A stretch of 64,000 nt of DNA from Stropharia rugosoannulata (taxonomy: Eukaryota; Basidiomycota; Agaricomycetes; Agaricales; Strophariaceae), in assembly GCA_028532985.1 (NCBI GenBank), contig JANCIK010000005.1:2300501-2364500 (forward strand), in the 5' to 3' direction. The notes under the pieces are model-generated. The model saw only the letters and a program-made list of their open reading frames with translations, did no database searches and was not told the origin of the DNA. The position numbers and the translations under genes are program-made. Positions 11,569-24,409 of the stretch are shown piece by piece; within the stretch, counting starts at the first letter, position 1; each line of letters starts with the position of its first letter.

Positions 11569-13012
11569 ATGGAACACGAAATCGATGGCTGGATCGAGCA
11601 GCTCAGCCAGTGCAAGCAGCTCTCGGAAGCAGATGTTAAAAAGCTCTGTGACAAGGTGTGTGGATAAGGGTTCATACAATAACAGCTCAGGCCCCCACTC
11701 CTACTCTGCCTAGTCTTCGCGTCCCCGGGGTGTCGTGTTAATGCACTTCTTTCATTAGACACGAGAAATCCTTATGGAGGAATCAAATGTACAGCCTGTG
11801 AGATGTCCAGTGACCGTCTGTGGTGATATCCATGGTCAATTCGTGCGTCTTGTTTTCCCAATCACACCCAAAGACCTTGCAAGCTGAACTATGCACGTTT
11901 TTATTACCCCTGAACGCAACGATATATGCTTCCTCTGGTGTCTACTAGCACGATCTATCAGAGCTCTTCCGAATCGGTGGCAACTCACCAGACACGAACT
12001 ACCTTTTCATGGGCGACTACGTCGACCGCGGTTACTACTCGGTGGAGACGGTGACGTTGCTGGTGGCAATGAAACTGCGCTACCGCGACCGTGTCACCAT
12101 CCTTCGCGGGAACCATGAGTCCCGACAAATCACGCAAGTGTACGGATTCTATGATGAATGCCTTCGAAAATATGGCAATGCCAACGTCTGGCGCTTCTTC
12201 ACCGACCTCTTCGATTTCCTCCCACTCACCGCCCTAATTGATAACCAAGTAAGTCACAACATGTATAACACACCTTTCATGCGGTTGCAGCACAACACTG
12301 CTGTGCCCTGTGCCCCACCCGCCATCACGGCTCAATAGGGTATCCCTTGCTGATCACATTCTGCATCATTATTGCAAACCTGTGCTCACCAACCCTTTGC
12401 AGATATTCTGCCTTCACGGTGGCCTATCACCGTCGATCGATACACTCGACCATGTCCGTTCCATCGATCGTGTACAAGAAGTTCCTCACGAGGGACCTAT
12501 GTGTGACTTGCTATGGTCTGATCCTGATGACCGTTGTGGATGGGGAATATCGCCCCGCGGTGCTGGATACACCTTTGGTCAAGACATATCAGAAGCTTTC
12601 AATCATAATAATGGACTTACACTTGTTGCCCGAGCCCATCAATTGGTGATGGAAGGTACATTTGTTTGCTGATTTTCTCCTGTGTTGCCCTTCATTAATG
12701 CAAGCAATAGGTTACAGCTGGGGGCAAGATAGAAATGTTGTAACAATATTCAGCGCGCCTAATTACTGCTACCGCTGTGGTAATCAGGCTGCCATTATGG
12801 AAATAGATGAAAAATTATCATATAGCTTGTACGTCATTCCCATATGTGAATGCCCTTCCTTTCGCTGATCGGGTGCTTACCTCCAGCCTACAATTCGATC
12901 CTGCCCCGCGGGCCGGGGAGCCCCTCGTTTCGCGGCGTGTACCCGACTACTTCCTGGTAAGCCCCTTCGCTATCTTGTATAATCTCATATTCCTCATTTT
13001 GTTGGAAAGTGA
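11569..13012 (+). CDS. Serine/threonine protein phosphatase PP2A catalytic subunit
   Basis: Seven exons (11569-11655, 11759-11842, 11949-12248, 12403-12655, 12711-12828, 12887-12956, 13010-13012) give 304 residues, the normal PP2A-C length. All metal-binding and catalytic signatures are present: [57 protein letters not shown] and [12 protein letters not shown]. The C-terminus is VPDYFL, the carboxymethylated tail of PP2A that binds the scaffold and regulatory subunits; most homologues have Thr where this has Val. The N-terminus [18 protein letters not shown] is of PP2A rather than PP4 or PP6 type. The stop codon TGA appears to be an exon by itself after an intron that begins right after the final Leu codon (see findings). 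Confidence 0.95.
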
Positions 13013-13548
13013 TGAAACAACGACATGTCATGTTAATAACGTACATACTTTAACCGTGTACAACCCTATTTCAAAGTCAGCAAGATATATACCTTTCATT
13101 CTCCAATTCATCCCCCTCTTTCGCATGGACTTTTGCGGTTTGTCGAACAGTAGTAGGCCACTAATGTTTGGTTTTAAATTGAGCGTTTTCATGTATATTT
13201 CCCGAACGCCATTAACATATAATGCATCTGAACAGGTAAGTATTAAATAGAATTCGCAGTGATTAGACTTACTTTGGTCGCCTTTCCGTAAGAATTGTTA
13301 ATATGGTTAATTCCCTGAAGACCACTCTGAAGTGGGTGACCTCCAGGCAACGGAAGATACAGTTGTTGCAACACGATTAATAAAGCACTTCATAGCTTGA
13401 CAACTGTATGCTTGTGCACCTAATTAACCAAACGTCCAGGAACCACTAGACATTATACGAAGTGGGTATATGTAGTCCACAAAATATTCAACCAAAAAAT
13501 GAATAGCTAGATGAATTAATAACCGCTCCAACGCCTAGTCACCAGTCA
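13013..13548. other. Intergenic between convergent genes
   Basis: The 3' regions of PP2A (forward) and the Sec14-like gene (reverse) face each other over about 535 bases. The stretch is AT-rich. The frame reading on from the PP2A C-terminus (to 13250) is best explained as intron and 3' untranslated sequence. Confidence 0.5.
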
Positions 13549-14928
13549 CTAGTCACTTGTCGCCGCTGCCGCTACACTGTCGTCAAAACTAGTTGAAACA
13601 TCAAGTGCACCAGTACCAGTTAACGTAGCTACAGCTATACCATTGTGTACTGTACCGCTAGGAGCAGGAATCTGGTTACTCTCAACTGCTGTTCCATCGT
13701 GCTTATGGGTAACTTTAGCTTCATCTCTGCTGTGCGTGGTACTTGCGTTTTCGTCAACAGCAGGCGCCTTCTCGGTGGAAGCGACCGACGAGTCTTCGGT
13801 TGCTTCTGCCTCTACAGTCTTCTCAATGCCGTATGTCTTATAGGCCCATTCGCTAATGCCGATTGTGCCTCCCAACTTGAGCCAATTTTCTTTCCATTTA
13901 GTCGACCTTTCCTCACACGTCTTGTTGAGCTCCGCCCAGTATGGTTGATGCTCATACGCGAAATTGCAGTTACCACCCCATTCCTTCATGACATTGTCCG
14001 TCGTAAAGATCTCATCCTTGAATATCTCCGGGTTGAATTTAACCTTCTGGCGTGTGATAGGATCCACGAAAGGCATGATCATCTTGAAGAACGCGTTGAT
14101 GAGGAAGGGGACGTTTATAATAAGGGCCAAACCCAGTCGTTCGGGATAATGGTTTTGCAGAATATTGAGGACGGCCATGGCAGTGGAGAAAGACGGATTT
14201 TTCCCCCTGTCTCCAAAGTTGATAAGCAGAGCGAGGTTTCTGGGAACAAGGGGGCATATTTAGCCTTTAACAAGATTTTGAATATATCGAAAGACTTACT
14301 CTACCCCAGGCCCCATGAGGTCTATACTGCGTTCTACCATCCAGAAAGCGAACTGGATTTGACGCGTCGCCTCTGTGGTATTTTGGCGACTAGGGATCAT
14401 GTAGAAAGCTGGTTTGCCTGTCTTGTCATAACCGAACAGAATCTCTTTGCCAGTGACAGCCTGGAAATGTAGAATTCCCGGGTCAGACTCGTCTCATACT
14501 TTAACTTGGAAACTAACCTCCGGTTCAACAAGGTCTGCATTGACCACGTCATAAATGCCAAACTCACGCCGCCAGGTGAGCGTAGCTTCAAGCCTCTGTA
14601 TAGCCGTTGCCACTTTCCATTTAGACGCGCGTAGAAACCTGCATATGAAGAACAGTGCGTCAGCTGAGCATGCCGCAGTACCTGTGGTTCAAAGTTGTTC
14701 GTACCGGAGAATGCATTCACGTGTAAGCCAGAACTTTTCTTCTTCCCTTAGCTCCCCGTCTTTGTCATTAGGCAGCGCATACTCCGTCTTCGTGAAATGC
14801 GCTAGAACCTCGTCATACATCTTCTGTTCAGACTCAGAGAGCTTTGCACGGGGGTCATCTTTGTGGACGGTCGATGGCGGCGGCAATGGGAGATTGGTTG
14901 GAGTACTGGCCGTAATAGTAGCCGACAT
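13549..14928 (-). CDS. Sec14-like CRAL-TRIO lipid-transfer protein
   Basis: The gene starts with MSATITASTPTNLPLPPP; an in-frame ATG at 14949 is an alternative start. Exon 1 holds the Pro-rich N-terminus and the CRAL-TRIO N-terminal helices (ending ECILR). Exon 2 continues with FLRASKWKVATAIQRLEATLTWRREFG, split here only in naming. Exon 3 carries VTGKEILFGYDKTGKPAFYM and the exon from about 14270 carries LLINFGDRGKNPSF, HYPERLGLALIINVPFL and PFVDPITRQKVKF, the lipid-binding CRAL-TRIO core. The family moves phosphatidylinositol and related lipids between membranes. The last 100 residues are Ala/Thr/Glu-rich and probably disordered, which is a lineage-specific tail. The exact subgroup (Pdr16-, Csr1- or other Sfh-like) cannot be decided by eye. 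Confidence 0.85.
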
Positions 14929-15399
14929 TTTGTTCAACTCTTTGATCAAGAAGTATATCAGCTAAACAGCAACCCAAGAATCGTGAAGTCTCGAACCTTG
15001 GAAATAAAAACCCGAACAGTTATGTATAAGCTTGGAGCAGGAGTAAGTAATGTGGGACGTCAAGCAATAAAACAGAATAAACCAACATCTAGCTCAGAAT
15101 CTGCTGATCCCATAATTTATATTTTAGCCAATCAACATCTAATACCAGGGTTCAACCAGGGTCGGAGAGCCAACAAAAGCGGACACCGTTCGCTGAAGCG
15201 AGCAGCACATACACTACTACGCACTAATACTAACTTGTGACCTCATATGAACCCCACTCTTAGCAGGCTAATGCGAAGATGTAAAGTTGGGGGTATACAT
15301 ACAATAAGGATCAATGATGAAAATCCATGTGCGCACACTACCGTGCATATAACTAAATACAATGCTATACAGCCTAATAATGACCTCTATGATTGATGT
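14929..15399. other. Intergenic, no gene recognised
   Basis: About 470 bases between the start of the Sec14-like gene and the 3' end of the next reverse-strand gene. Nothing beyond chance reading frames is seen. It should contain the Sec14-like promoter and the terminator of the membrane-protein gene. Confidence 0.5.
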
Positions 15400-17521
15400 T
15401 CATGACTCTGACTCTTCCTTGGTCATGACATGTCTGAGGGGAGAGGAATGAGAGACCATAGGTAGCGGTGTAGCAATGGTATCGGCCAGCGCTGTCCTCA
15501 GCGACATCCCGCTCGCTTGCGAGCGCCCCGATCCCGAGCTCGCAGTATGGAAAGAGCTGGCGATGCTTTCTCTGCTCTCTTGACTGCTGGCCGTAGTTGA
15601 CGCATACCCTTCTCCGGGAACAGGGACAGTCAAACCTTCTTCGTTCGTTGACTGCTGCTGTCGAGAGCTGTCTATCATACGCACAGTTTCGCCCCTGAAC
15701 AGTTCTCCGACCTCAGTCGTGTTGATTCGTCCGAACATGCCCGCTAGCAACTCAGCTTGCGCAGACAAGCTTGTTGGTCTGCTTCGTGGCTCACTTCCCG
15801 ATATATCCGAGGTGGCGACCCACGAGGCCATTGTATTACGCGTCGGTGGTCTACTCCCCCCTGCGTGGTCTTGCATACTGGCTCCTCCAATTGTACTGTG
15901 CAATTCGCGCGATCCGACTGATTCGATAGTAGGCATACGCCGAATATATCCGTTCATCATACGTACGTGTTCATCGGCAGGGTAGTTTTGGTCGTAATCG
16001 TACGGTTGAACAACATGTGCGGCAGGATTCGAGTAAAAATCATCTCCATCATCGTCGTCCCCGTAAGGGTAGAGGTGTTGTCTGTCTTCGACATCAATAT
16101 TAATGTCAGAAGATTTGCTGGAACTATCGGATGCTGTCTGCGACATTGATTCATGGGAACGCGCAAAACGCAGAGCTTCCTCAGTTTCGTGGGTAACTTG
16201 TGAAATAAGTTGGCGAAACCGGTCAATAAAGCCATTGAAGTCGCGCTCAGAATCTGGGAGATCTTCATCGCTAACGGGCAAGGAACCTGAAGGTGTATTA
16301 TGTGGTACATGCCCGGGATATTCTTCTGAGACTGGAGAATCGCGTGAGCGTGTGGTGCGTAGGCGGTTTCTGGGAGATGATTTTGCCGAAAGAGTTGATT
16401 CGGAGCCCTGGCGCTGTGATGTGTGGTCATGACTGACTTGTGGTAAGACCACAGACGGCCGAGACCGATTATGAATCAAAGGCGCCTCACAAGATTCAAA
16501 ACGGTTGTGTGATTTCTTGCTTTTGGCGTATCGCGACTTTGCAGTTCTCCGGACAGGCGCCGACTGTGAAGATGATACTAGGAGGTGAAAGGCAATCTAT
16601 ATCCAGTTAGAAAATGTCCAAGAACAAAGTCGTGATCGTGTACTCACAACTACAGCAAGTGTAATTACCAGTCGAAGAGCGGATAGAGTGATCCAGCTGC
16701 CCCAAGTCCAGCGCCGGCGGTTACATATGGAATCAGACGTTGACCATATTAGATCAACATCGAGTTTGCAGCGATATCTTGTTTGAAGCTCAAGATCTGG
16801 AGTTCTTTTGTATATGATAAGCAATGCAACATTGGCCACACTTGAACCAAGCAGACACGCTGAGGCCAAGTAGTATAGCGTGATGCGGATGACTGAGATA
16901 GCATGAACAGAAATTCCATTCATGAGAAGTGTGCTCTGGGATAGCGTTACAACGCTTCCGCAAGCGCCAAAAGCGAACGAAAGACCAGTAGCCGCCCCCA
17001 ACAAGAGTGAGATTACTTGGCCCGTTATACTTTGATAGATCGTGAACGCGAGGAGATATCGGACTGTGCTATATATTGACCATAAAGCTGTTTAGTGCAG
17101 TGAGTATTTGGACTGTTTAGCTTGAGTTCCTGTTCTCAAAGAACTCACAGATTACTGTCTGCAGTAGACGTCTGCTCCATTGCCGCATCAATGTGCGAGT
17201 CAGAGGTGTAGCAGACCCTCCTCTTGAGTCGGAGTGTGACTTCTCTCTGAGTAGGGAGGTATTTAAAGGGACAATTGGAGCAGACCATTGAAGGCTTTGT
17301 TCAGAATCTTTGGGTGGTTGAGAGCCGGCATCGTAATACTCCGCCGACGAAGGGGTCATGGATCGTAACAGGGGTTCGTAAGGTTGAGAATGAAGTGTGG
17401 TATTTGTATGCAAAGTCACACTGGAGACTGTCGACAAATTTCGGGAGTGAACCAGTGTACTTTGAGGATCTGAGGCTTCTGCAGAGTGAGATACGGTATG
17501 CGTGGACGAGGGAGCCATCAT
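15400..17521 (-). CDS. Hypothetical multi-pass membrane protein with long disordered C-terminal tail
   Basis: I do not recognise a named family. The N-terminal exon (about 17160-17521) gives a Ser/Thr-rich hydrophilic leader starting MMAPSSTHTVSHSAEAS. The middle exons (about 16600-17130) give roughly four hydrophobic helices, including LLGAATGLSFAFGACGSVV, ITLYYLASACLLGSSVANV and WITLSALRLVITLAVVV. The last exon (15400-16479) is about 350 residues of polar, Ser- and acid-rich sequence with the run DDDDGDDF, many SxS sites and no hydrophobic segment; it is probably a phosphorylated cytoplasmic tail. Exon joins between 16480 and 17160 are approximate. Confidence 0.6.
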
Positions 17522-17896
17522 ATTCTATGCAAAAACGCGGGGTACAGATGCATGCAATGTTGAGTGGTTGTGAGCGTGAGTTATGAGATGTTCGGTGTCC
17601 TTGCGAGTGGATTTTTATGTTTTGAGCAGGTTTCCCGAGAGGATATACGCGTGGTAAGATACTTGAACGCGTAGGAAGGACGGAGGAATGTCCGAGGAAG
17701 ACGATACGAATATCAACATGAACATGGGTTTCTCAATTTGGCAAGTATATGTTTAGCACCCGCTCCAACAAACAACACCATCCCGACTGCCCGGCGTGTC
17801 CGGCTTGGCCCAAAATGGATGCTGCTGGTCAACTCTCTTTCTCATTCTCGGGCTCTGCCACGCTTTATCTTCCCCTACATCTCTAGACGCTTATCT

Positions 17897-19716
<1,820 letters not shown>

Positions 19717-19869
19717 ATTGAGTTAAGTGCATTCGCAAGAATGGAAGTAACGCAAGCCAGCTGCTTCCCTTGAAACGATGTGGTCTCCCGGAAAGCATGT
19801 TTCAAGTTACCTAAAATACAAGGAATGCCTTATCTCACAATGGACGAAAATATCAGATTCTGTGGCATC

Positions 19870-19874
19870 GCATC
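19870..19874. repeat. Target-site duplication, left copy (GCATC)
   Basis: These five bases directly before the 5' LTR are repeated exactly after the 3' LTR at 29600-29604. A 5-base duplication is the usual footprint of Ty3/Gypsy integrase. Confidence 0.9.
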
Positions 19875-20321
19875 TGTAGCATCTGGCATAGCCACACCCA
19901 CGGCCCGAGTCATTTCCGCGCCGAGACAGACGGCACCGTTCCTCCAGGCAATGTAAGTCGTGTTCGCTCGAGTTATTCTACGTAGCATATTGCATTACCC
20001 ATATTCCACAGTCATTTACTTACATTTCTCCACGTCTCCTGACTCCTCTTGCCTATGTGTACTTATGTGCTGTTCCTCTCATATGCTTCCATGTTATGTG
20101 TCCTCTACGTAGTACAACGTGTCCCCGAAGTAGTAAGTTAGTATAAATAGTTTGTAGTTAGCGTAGTAGTCAATCAGAATACACTTTACACCCGTTCTCT
20201 CCTGTGTGAACAACACAACTCCCTCGACACTACAACTTCACACGCAACCACACACTCATCAATACCGTGTGCCGACACACTTCTGAAGTCCGCTAGCTCC
20301 TTACAGAAGCCCGTCGTCACA
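19875..20321 (+). repeat. 5' long terminal repeat
   Basis: This 447-base direct repeat begins TGTAGC and ends GTCACA. It contains a TATA box (TATAAATA at 20142-20149), so transcription should start about 25-40 bases further on. No difference from the 3' LTR was seen on reading. Confidence 0.95.
20142..20149 (+). promoter_or_regulatory. TATA box in the 5' LTR
   Basis: The sequence TATAAATA lies about 180 bases before the end of the LTR and is the best candidate for the promoter of the genomic transcript. The same box is repeated in the 3' LTR. Confidence 0.6.
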
Positions 20322-20480
20322 TATTTTGAACGTAGATAATACCAATTGTCTACTACCGAAACTACAAAACTCGACTAACTACAAATAACTCACCAATACC
20401 GACTACGAACAAGACTTGTAAAGGTTTGATCACCCATACAGTCCGTCAACAGTCGACCAACAATTATTTCACAACCGAAA
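20322..20480 (+). other. Retrotransposon 5' leader; no clear tRNA primer site
   Basis: This 159-base leader joins the 5' LTR to the ORF1 start. A primer-binding site normally starts with TGG within a few bases of the LTR. Here the sequence begins TATTTTGAACG and no TGG motif is seen close by. Confidence 0.5.
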
Positions 20481-23400
20481 ATGATGTCACAACGACCTAG
20501 CGCATTGGCGGCAGCCCGCAAAACCCGTTCAACACGCACCACGAATACCGATGACGATAACATGCGCCCACAAAGCGCAGCCGGAGTACGAAGAGGCAGA
20601 TCCGGGGTAGTTCCCACGGTTGCTGCGCCATCAAGTATCGATGCCGAAACAAAGGAAGAGACTCAGGTGAGTCTTGCTCAAGAATTACGTGCCACTGACA
20701 CTTCCATGGGAAGTTCTGGAGTTTTCATAAACAAACTCCAGTACACCGGTGACCCATGGACCCAGAATGAACAACGGGACGAAGAATCCCTCGAACCGCC
20801 ACAACCGGCGCAGCCAAGGCCTGCAGCGCCGTTCCCACGCCGTAGTCAAAGTCAAGAAAGTAATGACAGAAGACCACTATTACCTCCAGTGGAGATTAGA
20901 CCACAAAGTCCACGAAGGAATACTGTAGGAGGACCACCTGTTGAATCAGGGGAGCAAGGTGAGCGTTTAAATCTCGATTATAATACTGAAGAAATCTTGC
21001 AGCAAGCAGAAAACCGCTTAACCAAAGAACAACGTGCGCACCTTCGTAATCGACACCAGAAGACACGCGCCAAAGGTAATGTACAACATGACAGCTCTTC
21101 TGATGAATCCAGAGGAGAAGGACCGTCCAAAAACAAAGGCAAAGGTCCAGATCCCCGTAACTGGGGAGGTATTAATTTTACTGATGAAGAATATAACCCT
21201 CAATTACAGGAGCAATTATTAAACAGCTACACTAAGGTAAATACTAACCCACAACCGCAGAAACCCCACAATCCGCGACCAGACACCGCCGAACCCATGC
21301 GTGAACAAACACCACGATATCCCGACAATCGACCTATCAATCAGATAGCCAAAAATAGCTATCTTGGGAAGACTCTCGCGAATATGGAACGACTACGCAT
21401 GTCGCACAACCCGGACAGCGACCCATCAAGCTCTGAATCAGAAGGATCAGATAGTGATGGACCTGGAAGACGATCGCGAGGACCTCGATTCCCCAAACAG
21501 TCGAAATCAAACCCACTAAAACGACGAGGACATAAACGATCCACTTTGAAACCAATTCCGCCCAAAGAATACGATGGAACCCCGGACTCAAGACAATACA
21601 ACCGTTTTGTAATTGAAGGGACGGCGTATGTTACGGACGGACGAGTACCTACATCACGACAAGCCTTTGTATTATCTTTTTACATGACGGGGACGGCTTA
21701 TGATTTCTACACTCAGAAAGTATCCTCGGACTTCCATCAGTGGAGTTTGGGTGATTTCTTTACTGAGCTATTTAATTTCTGTTTCCCAATTAATTTCAGA
21801 ATGGAGCAACGGAAGCGACTTAAACGTTGTTTCCAAGATCATCGTTCAGTATCTGCCTATGTACATGAGTTGGAAGAACTATTCAACTTAATAGGTATGG
21901 TAAGTGAGCGTGAACAAGTTATTAAATTATGGGATGGACTACGTACATCTATACAACAAAGTCTCTGGCGTGATCATTACAACCCAGAAATATCTACCTG
22001 GGAAGAAGTAGTCAGCCAAGCAGAGACAATCGAAATTGCGGAAAACATTACCTCCAATCGACCTAACCGAACCTCAAAACCCAGTGAAGTTAGTTCCCGC
22101 CAGCCACACGTACAGCCACGCCCGCGGGATACTAGACTAAACAATCAAGACCGAGGACCCTTCAGGAACAATGGACGATACTCCACTCCAACTAGACGAT
22201 TTAATAGCCGAGAAATTTCGGTTAGACCACACAATCCAAATTGGGGAAGGGGATACACACCTCGACCAGGCAATCCCTCTGAACGAAATACCACACCTCG
22301 ACCTCGCCCTACACCACAATCATTCCCACGCATATCTCCCGAAGAACGCACTCAGCTGCTGGCAGCAGGCAAATGTTTTAATTGCAAAGAAGAAGGACAC
22401 ATGTCACGCAATTGTCCAAAGCGAAGTAATGTTCGTGCATCCAGCTCCAAACCACCTGGAATTCCAGCATTTAATATTGAAATCGAAGGAGAAGAAGATG
22501 GCGAGTTTATTCTTCTAGAAGAAACAGACGACATACCACTAGGAATGATTGCTATGGAACCAAATGACGAAGCATGGGAGTTAATCAATAAACACCCACA
22601 CACATACTGGAAGCATCAATATAACCCACATTCACCACGCCAACGTAGACTTGGAGATGCAATCTTATTAGGCGCCCAAAATGCTCTAGAGATCGAAGTT
22701 CCCTATCCAGGAGATGCACCCTTTTCATTAAAATACAGTGACTCTGAGCATGAACGCTTTCGCGTGATCCGCAGTCCCTATCAACATGACACATTCTACG
22801 TCTTTGACATTGAATATCGTCGCTATGACATATTATCAGGGGAAGCATTACGACACTCATTCTTTCGCATTGGGGAATGGTATGCCAACCTGTGTGAAAC
22901 ATTTACCGGATCAGACAATAACCGCCGTAAATATTCACTTACCCTGGGAGATGCCTACGCCTATAATGCCACATTAGTCCTACGCAGTGGTATTACAGAA
23001 TTATATCCCACACAACATGCAAACATTGATGACGACACACGATTTAATGTGATACCAAGTGCATATATGCGATGGACAATACTGGATGAAGACTATGATG
23101 ACCCCATCAATATTTCTATTCAAGAACTAGCCAATCCTGATCTCGACTTATGCCTCTGGTATGTACAAAAACGAAAACGCACATCAGACAACTGGGACAT
23201 CAATTCTATTCTCTCGCTAAGTAGCACTGATTCAGACAATCAGACAGATATTGACATGCCTGATTTACAGTCAGTAACCGAAAGCGAGGCAAGTGACATG
23301 GAATATGATATACTGGAATCAGATATTGAAGCAGACGAGGCAACTATTTTCTCAGCTCATCCTGAGCTCAGAAATACACCCCATCAAATTATATGTCATT

Positions 23401-24371
23401 CAATAATGGTCAACGGACATATACATGGAGAAGAAACACCACATAGTCCAGATGAAGCCAGGCCACAACAATCACTGTCACCCCATACAGATGAATCATT
23501 TGTCATCCGTGTTCCTCGACAGGCAGTTGAACATGTACACACACCGCCACAGCAAGAACTAACTCTGTCCGACCTTCTGGAGTTACCATTTCCAGACCGA
23601 GGAGACTTTCCCACGGAAGAAGCTTATCAATGGCACTTAAGCGTTGAAGGACGGTCATTGCGCCCGGATTCTATAATTGGAGATATACTATCTCCATTGC
23701 TTATCAAAATACTGGAAACAGGCGGACATTATCCTGGGGATCGTCCGCACTGGACAAATGAAGACCGCTTTGTAATCGAAGCCTACACGCCGCAAGGACA
23801 CTTGGTCAAAGATAAGAAGCGTAATGTTACTACATTCTTCGACAACGAACATCTTACATATCCTAGCTTTCAACCGGCACTGGAATATGCCTATCGTTGT
23901 GCAGTATATTCAGGGCATTCCTTACCCACATCATGGAGGACCGAACATCATGAATCAATAGGTCCGTTGCTCGAGCGCAAACTAGAACAGCTTATTGAGC
24001 GTGGACGGCCATACCTTCGTGATCAACCATATGGAGCTATCCGTAGACGCCGGTGTAGGGTACGATGGGACCCGGAGAATGTGCAACAAATACTATTTGA
24101 AGATCAAATATGTAGACGTGTTTGGTACTTACCTAGAAATTACCTTACCCATATCAATCTCAATCTAGAAGGGTGGTATCAGTCTAGATTATTCCATATG
24201 TCTGTATCTGGGCCAGAAGACAATTTCTTTGTAAGATATAATCCCATCACAGACGATGAAATGGACATACACGTGGAAACACGCATGGAAATATCTAACG
24301 AAGAAGGGGAAGGAGTAACAGTTCCGGTTTTTCGATCAAACCAGACCAACACTGTGGCCAACAATTACTAA
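20481..24371 (+). CDS. Retrotransposon ORF1: Gag-like protein with very long C-terminal extension
   Basis: This is a single uninterrupted frame of 1,296 codons. Residues 1-370 are polar and rich in Arg, Pro and Ser. Residues about 370-500 form the retrotransposon Gag core (FVIEGTAYVTDGRVPTSRQA through HELEELFNLIGMVSEREQV and LWDGLRTSIQQSLW). An Arg/Pro/Asn-rich basic stretch follows, then one CCHC zinc knuckle (CFNCKEEGHMSRNC) at about residues 632-645. The remaining 650 residues lie beyond the zinc knuckle, where most Ty3/Gypsy Gags would end or enter the protease. This extension is acidic in part (many Asp/Glu around residues 900-970), contains aromatic-rich segments that look folded, and shows no protease, transmembrane or other domain that I recognise. 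It ends in frame 3 with TAA at 24369-24371, overlapping the ORF2 frame. Confidence 0.9.
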   Translation: MMSQRPSALAAARKTRSTRTTNTDDDNMRPQSAAGVRRGRSGVVPTVAAPSSIDAETKEETQVSLAQELRATDTSMGSSGVFINKLQYTGDPWTQNEQRDEESLEPPQPAQPRPAAPFPRRSQSQESNDRRPLLPPVEIRPQSPRRNTVGGPPVESGEQGERLNLDYNTEEILQQAENRLTKEQRAHLRNRHQKTRAKGNVQHDSSSDESRGEGPSKNKGKGPDPRNWGGINFTDEEYNPQLQEQLLNSYTKVNTNPQPQKPHNPRPDTAEPMREQTPRYPDNRPINQIAKNSYLGKTLANMERLRMSHNPDSDPSSSESEGSDSDGPGRRSRGPRFPKQSKSNPLKRRGHKRSTLKPIPPKEYDGTPDSRQYNRFVIEGTAYVTDGRVPTSRQAFVLSFYMTGTAYDFYTQKVSSDFHQWSLGDFFTELFNFCFPINFRMEQRKRLKRCFQDHRSVSAYVHELEELFNLIGMVSEREQVIKLWDGLRTSIQQSLWRDHYNPEISTWEEVVSQAETIEIAENITSNRPNRTSKPSEVSSRQPHVQPRPRDTRLNNQDRGPFRNNGRYSTPTRRFNSREISVRPHNPNWGRGYTPRPGNPSERNTTPRPRPTPQSFPRISPEERTQLLAAGKCFNCKEEGHMSRNCPKRSNVRASSSKPPGIPAFNIEIEGEEDGEFILLEETDDIPLGMIAMEPNDEAWELINKHPHTYWKHQYNPHSPRQRRLGDAILLGAQNALEIEVPYPGDAPFSLKYSDSEHERFRVIRSPYQHDTFYVFDIEYRRYDILSGEALRHSFFRIGEWYANLCETFTGSDNNRRKYSLTLGDAYAYNATLVLRSGITELYPTQHANIDDDTRFNVIPSAYMRWTILDEDYDDPINISIQELANPDLDLCLWYVQKRKRTSDNWDINSILSLSSTDSDNQTDIDMPDLQSVTESEASDMEYDILESDIEADEATIFSAHPELRNTPHQIICHSIMVNGHIHGEETPHSPDEARPQQSLSPHTDESFVIRVPRQAVEHVHTPPQQELTLSDLLELPFPDRGDFPTEEAYQWHLSVEGRSLRPDSIIGDILSPLLIKILETGGHYPGDRPHWTNEDRFVIEAYTPQGHLVKDKKRNVTTFFDNEHLTYPSFQPALEYAYRCAVYSGHSLPTSWRTEHHESIGPLLERKLEQLIERGRPYLRDQPYGAIRRRRCRVRWDPENVQQILFEDQICRRVWYLPRNYLTHINLNLEGWYQSRLFHMSVSGPEDNFFVRYNPITDDEMDIHVETRMEISNEEGEGVTVPVFRSNQTNTVANNY

Positions 24372-24409
24372 GCGCTCTGCCACTGGCAGGCGCACAAATC
24401 CCCAATGGT

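Noticed and set aside
12807..13250. Continuation of PP2A into a 147-codon frame
   Set aside because: PP2A always ends in DYFL; the frame past it crosses a donor site and reads low-quality hydrophobic sequence.
13645..14472. Forward 275-codon frame opposite the Sec14-like gene
   Set aside because: The reverse strand encodes a clear CRAL-TRIO domain in the same place; the forward frame has no family resemblance.
15957..16432. Extra frames (157 and 109 codons) within the membrane-protein tail exon
   Set aside because: They overlap the 359-codon reverse frame that continues the gene; they are low-complexity shadows.
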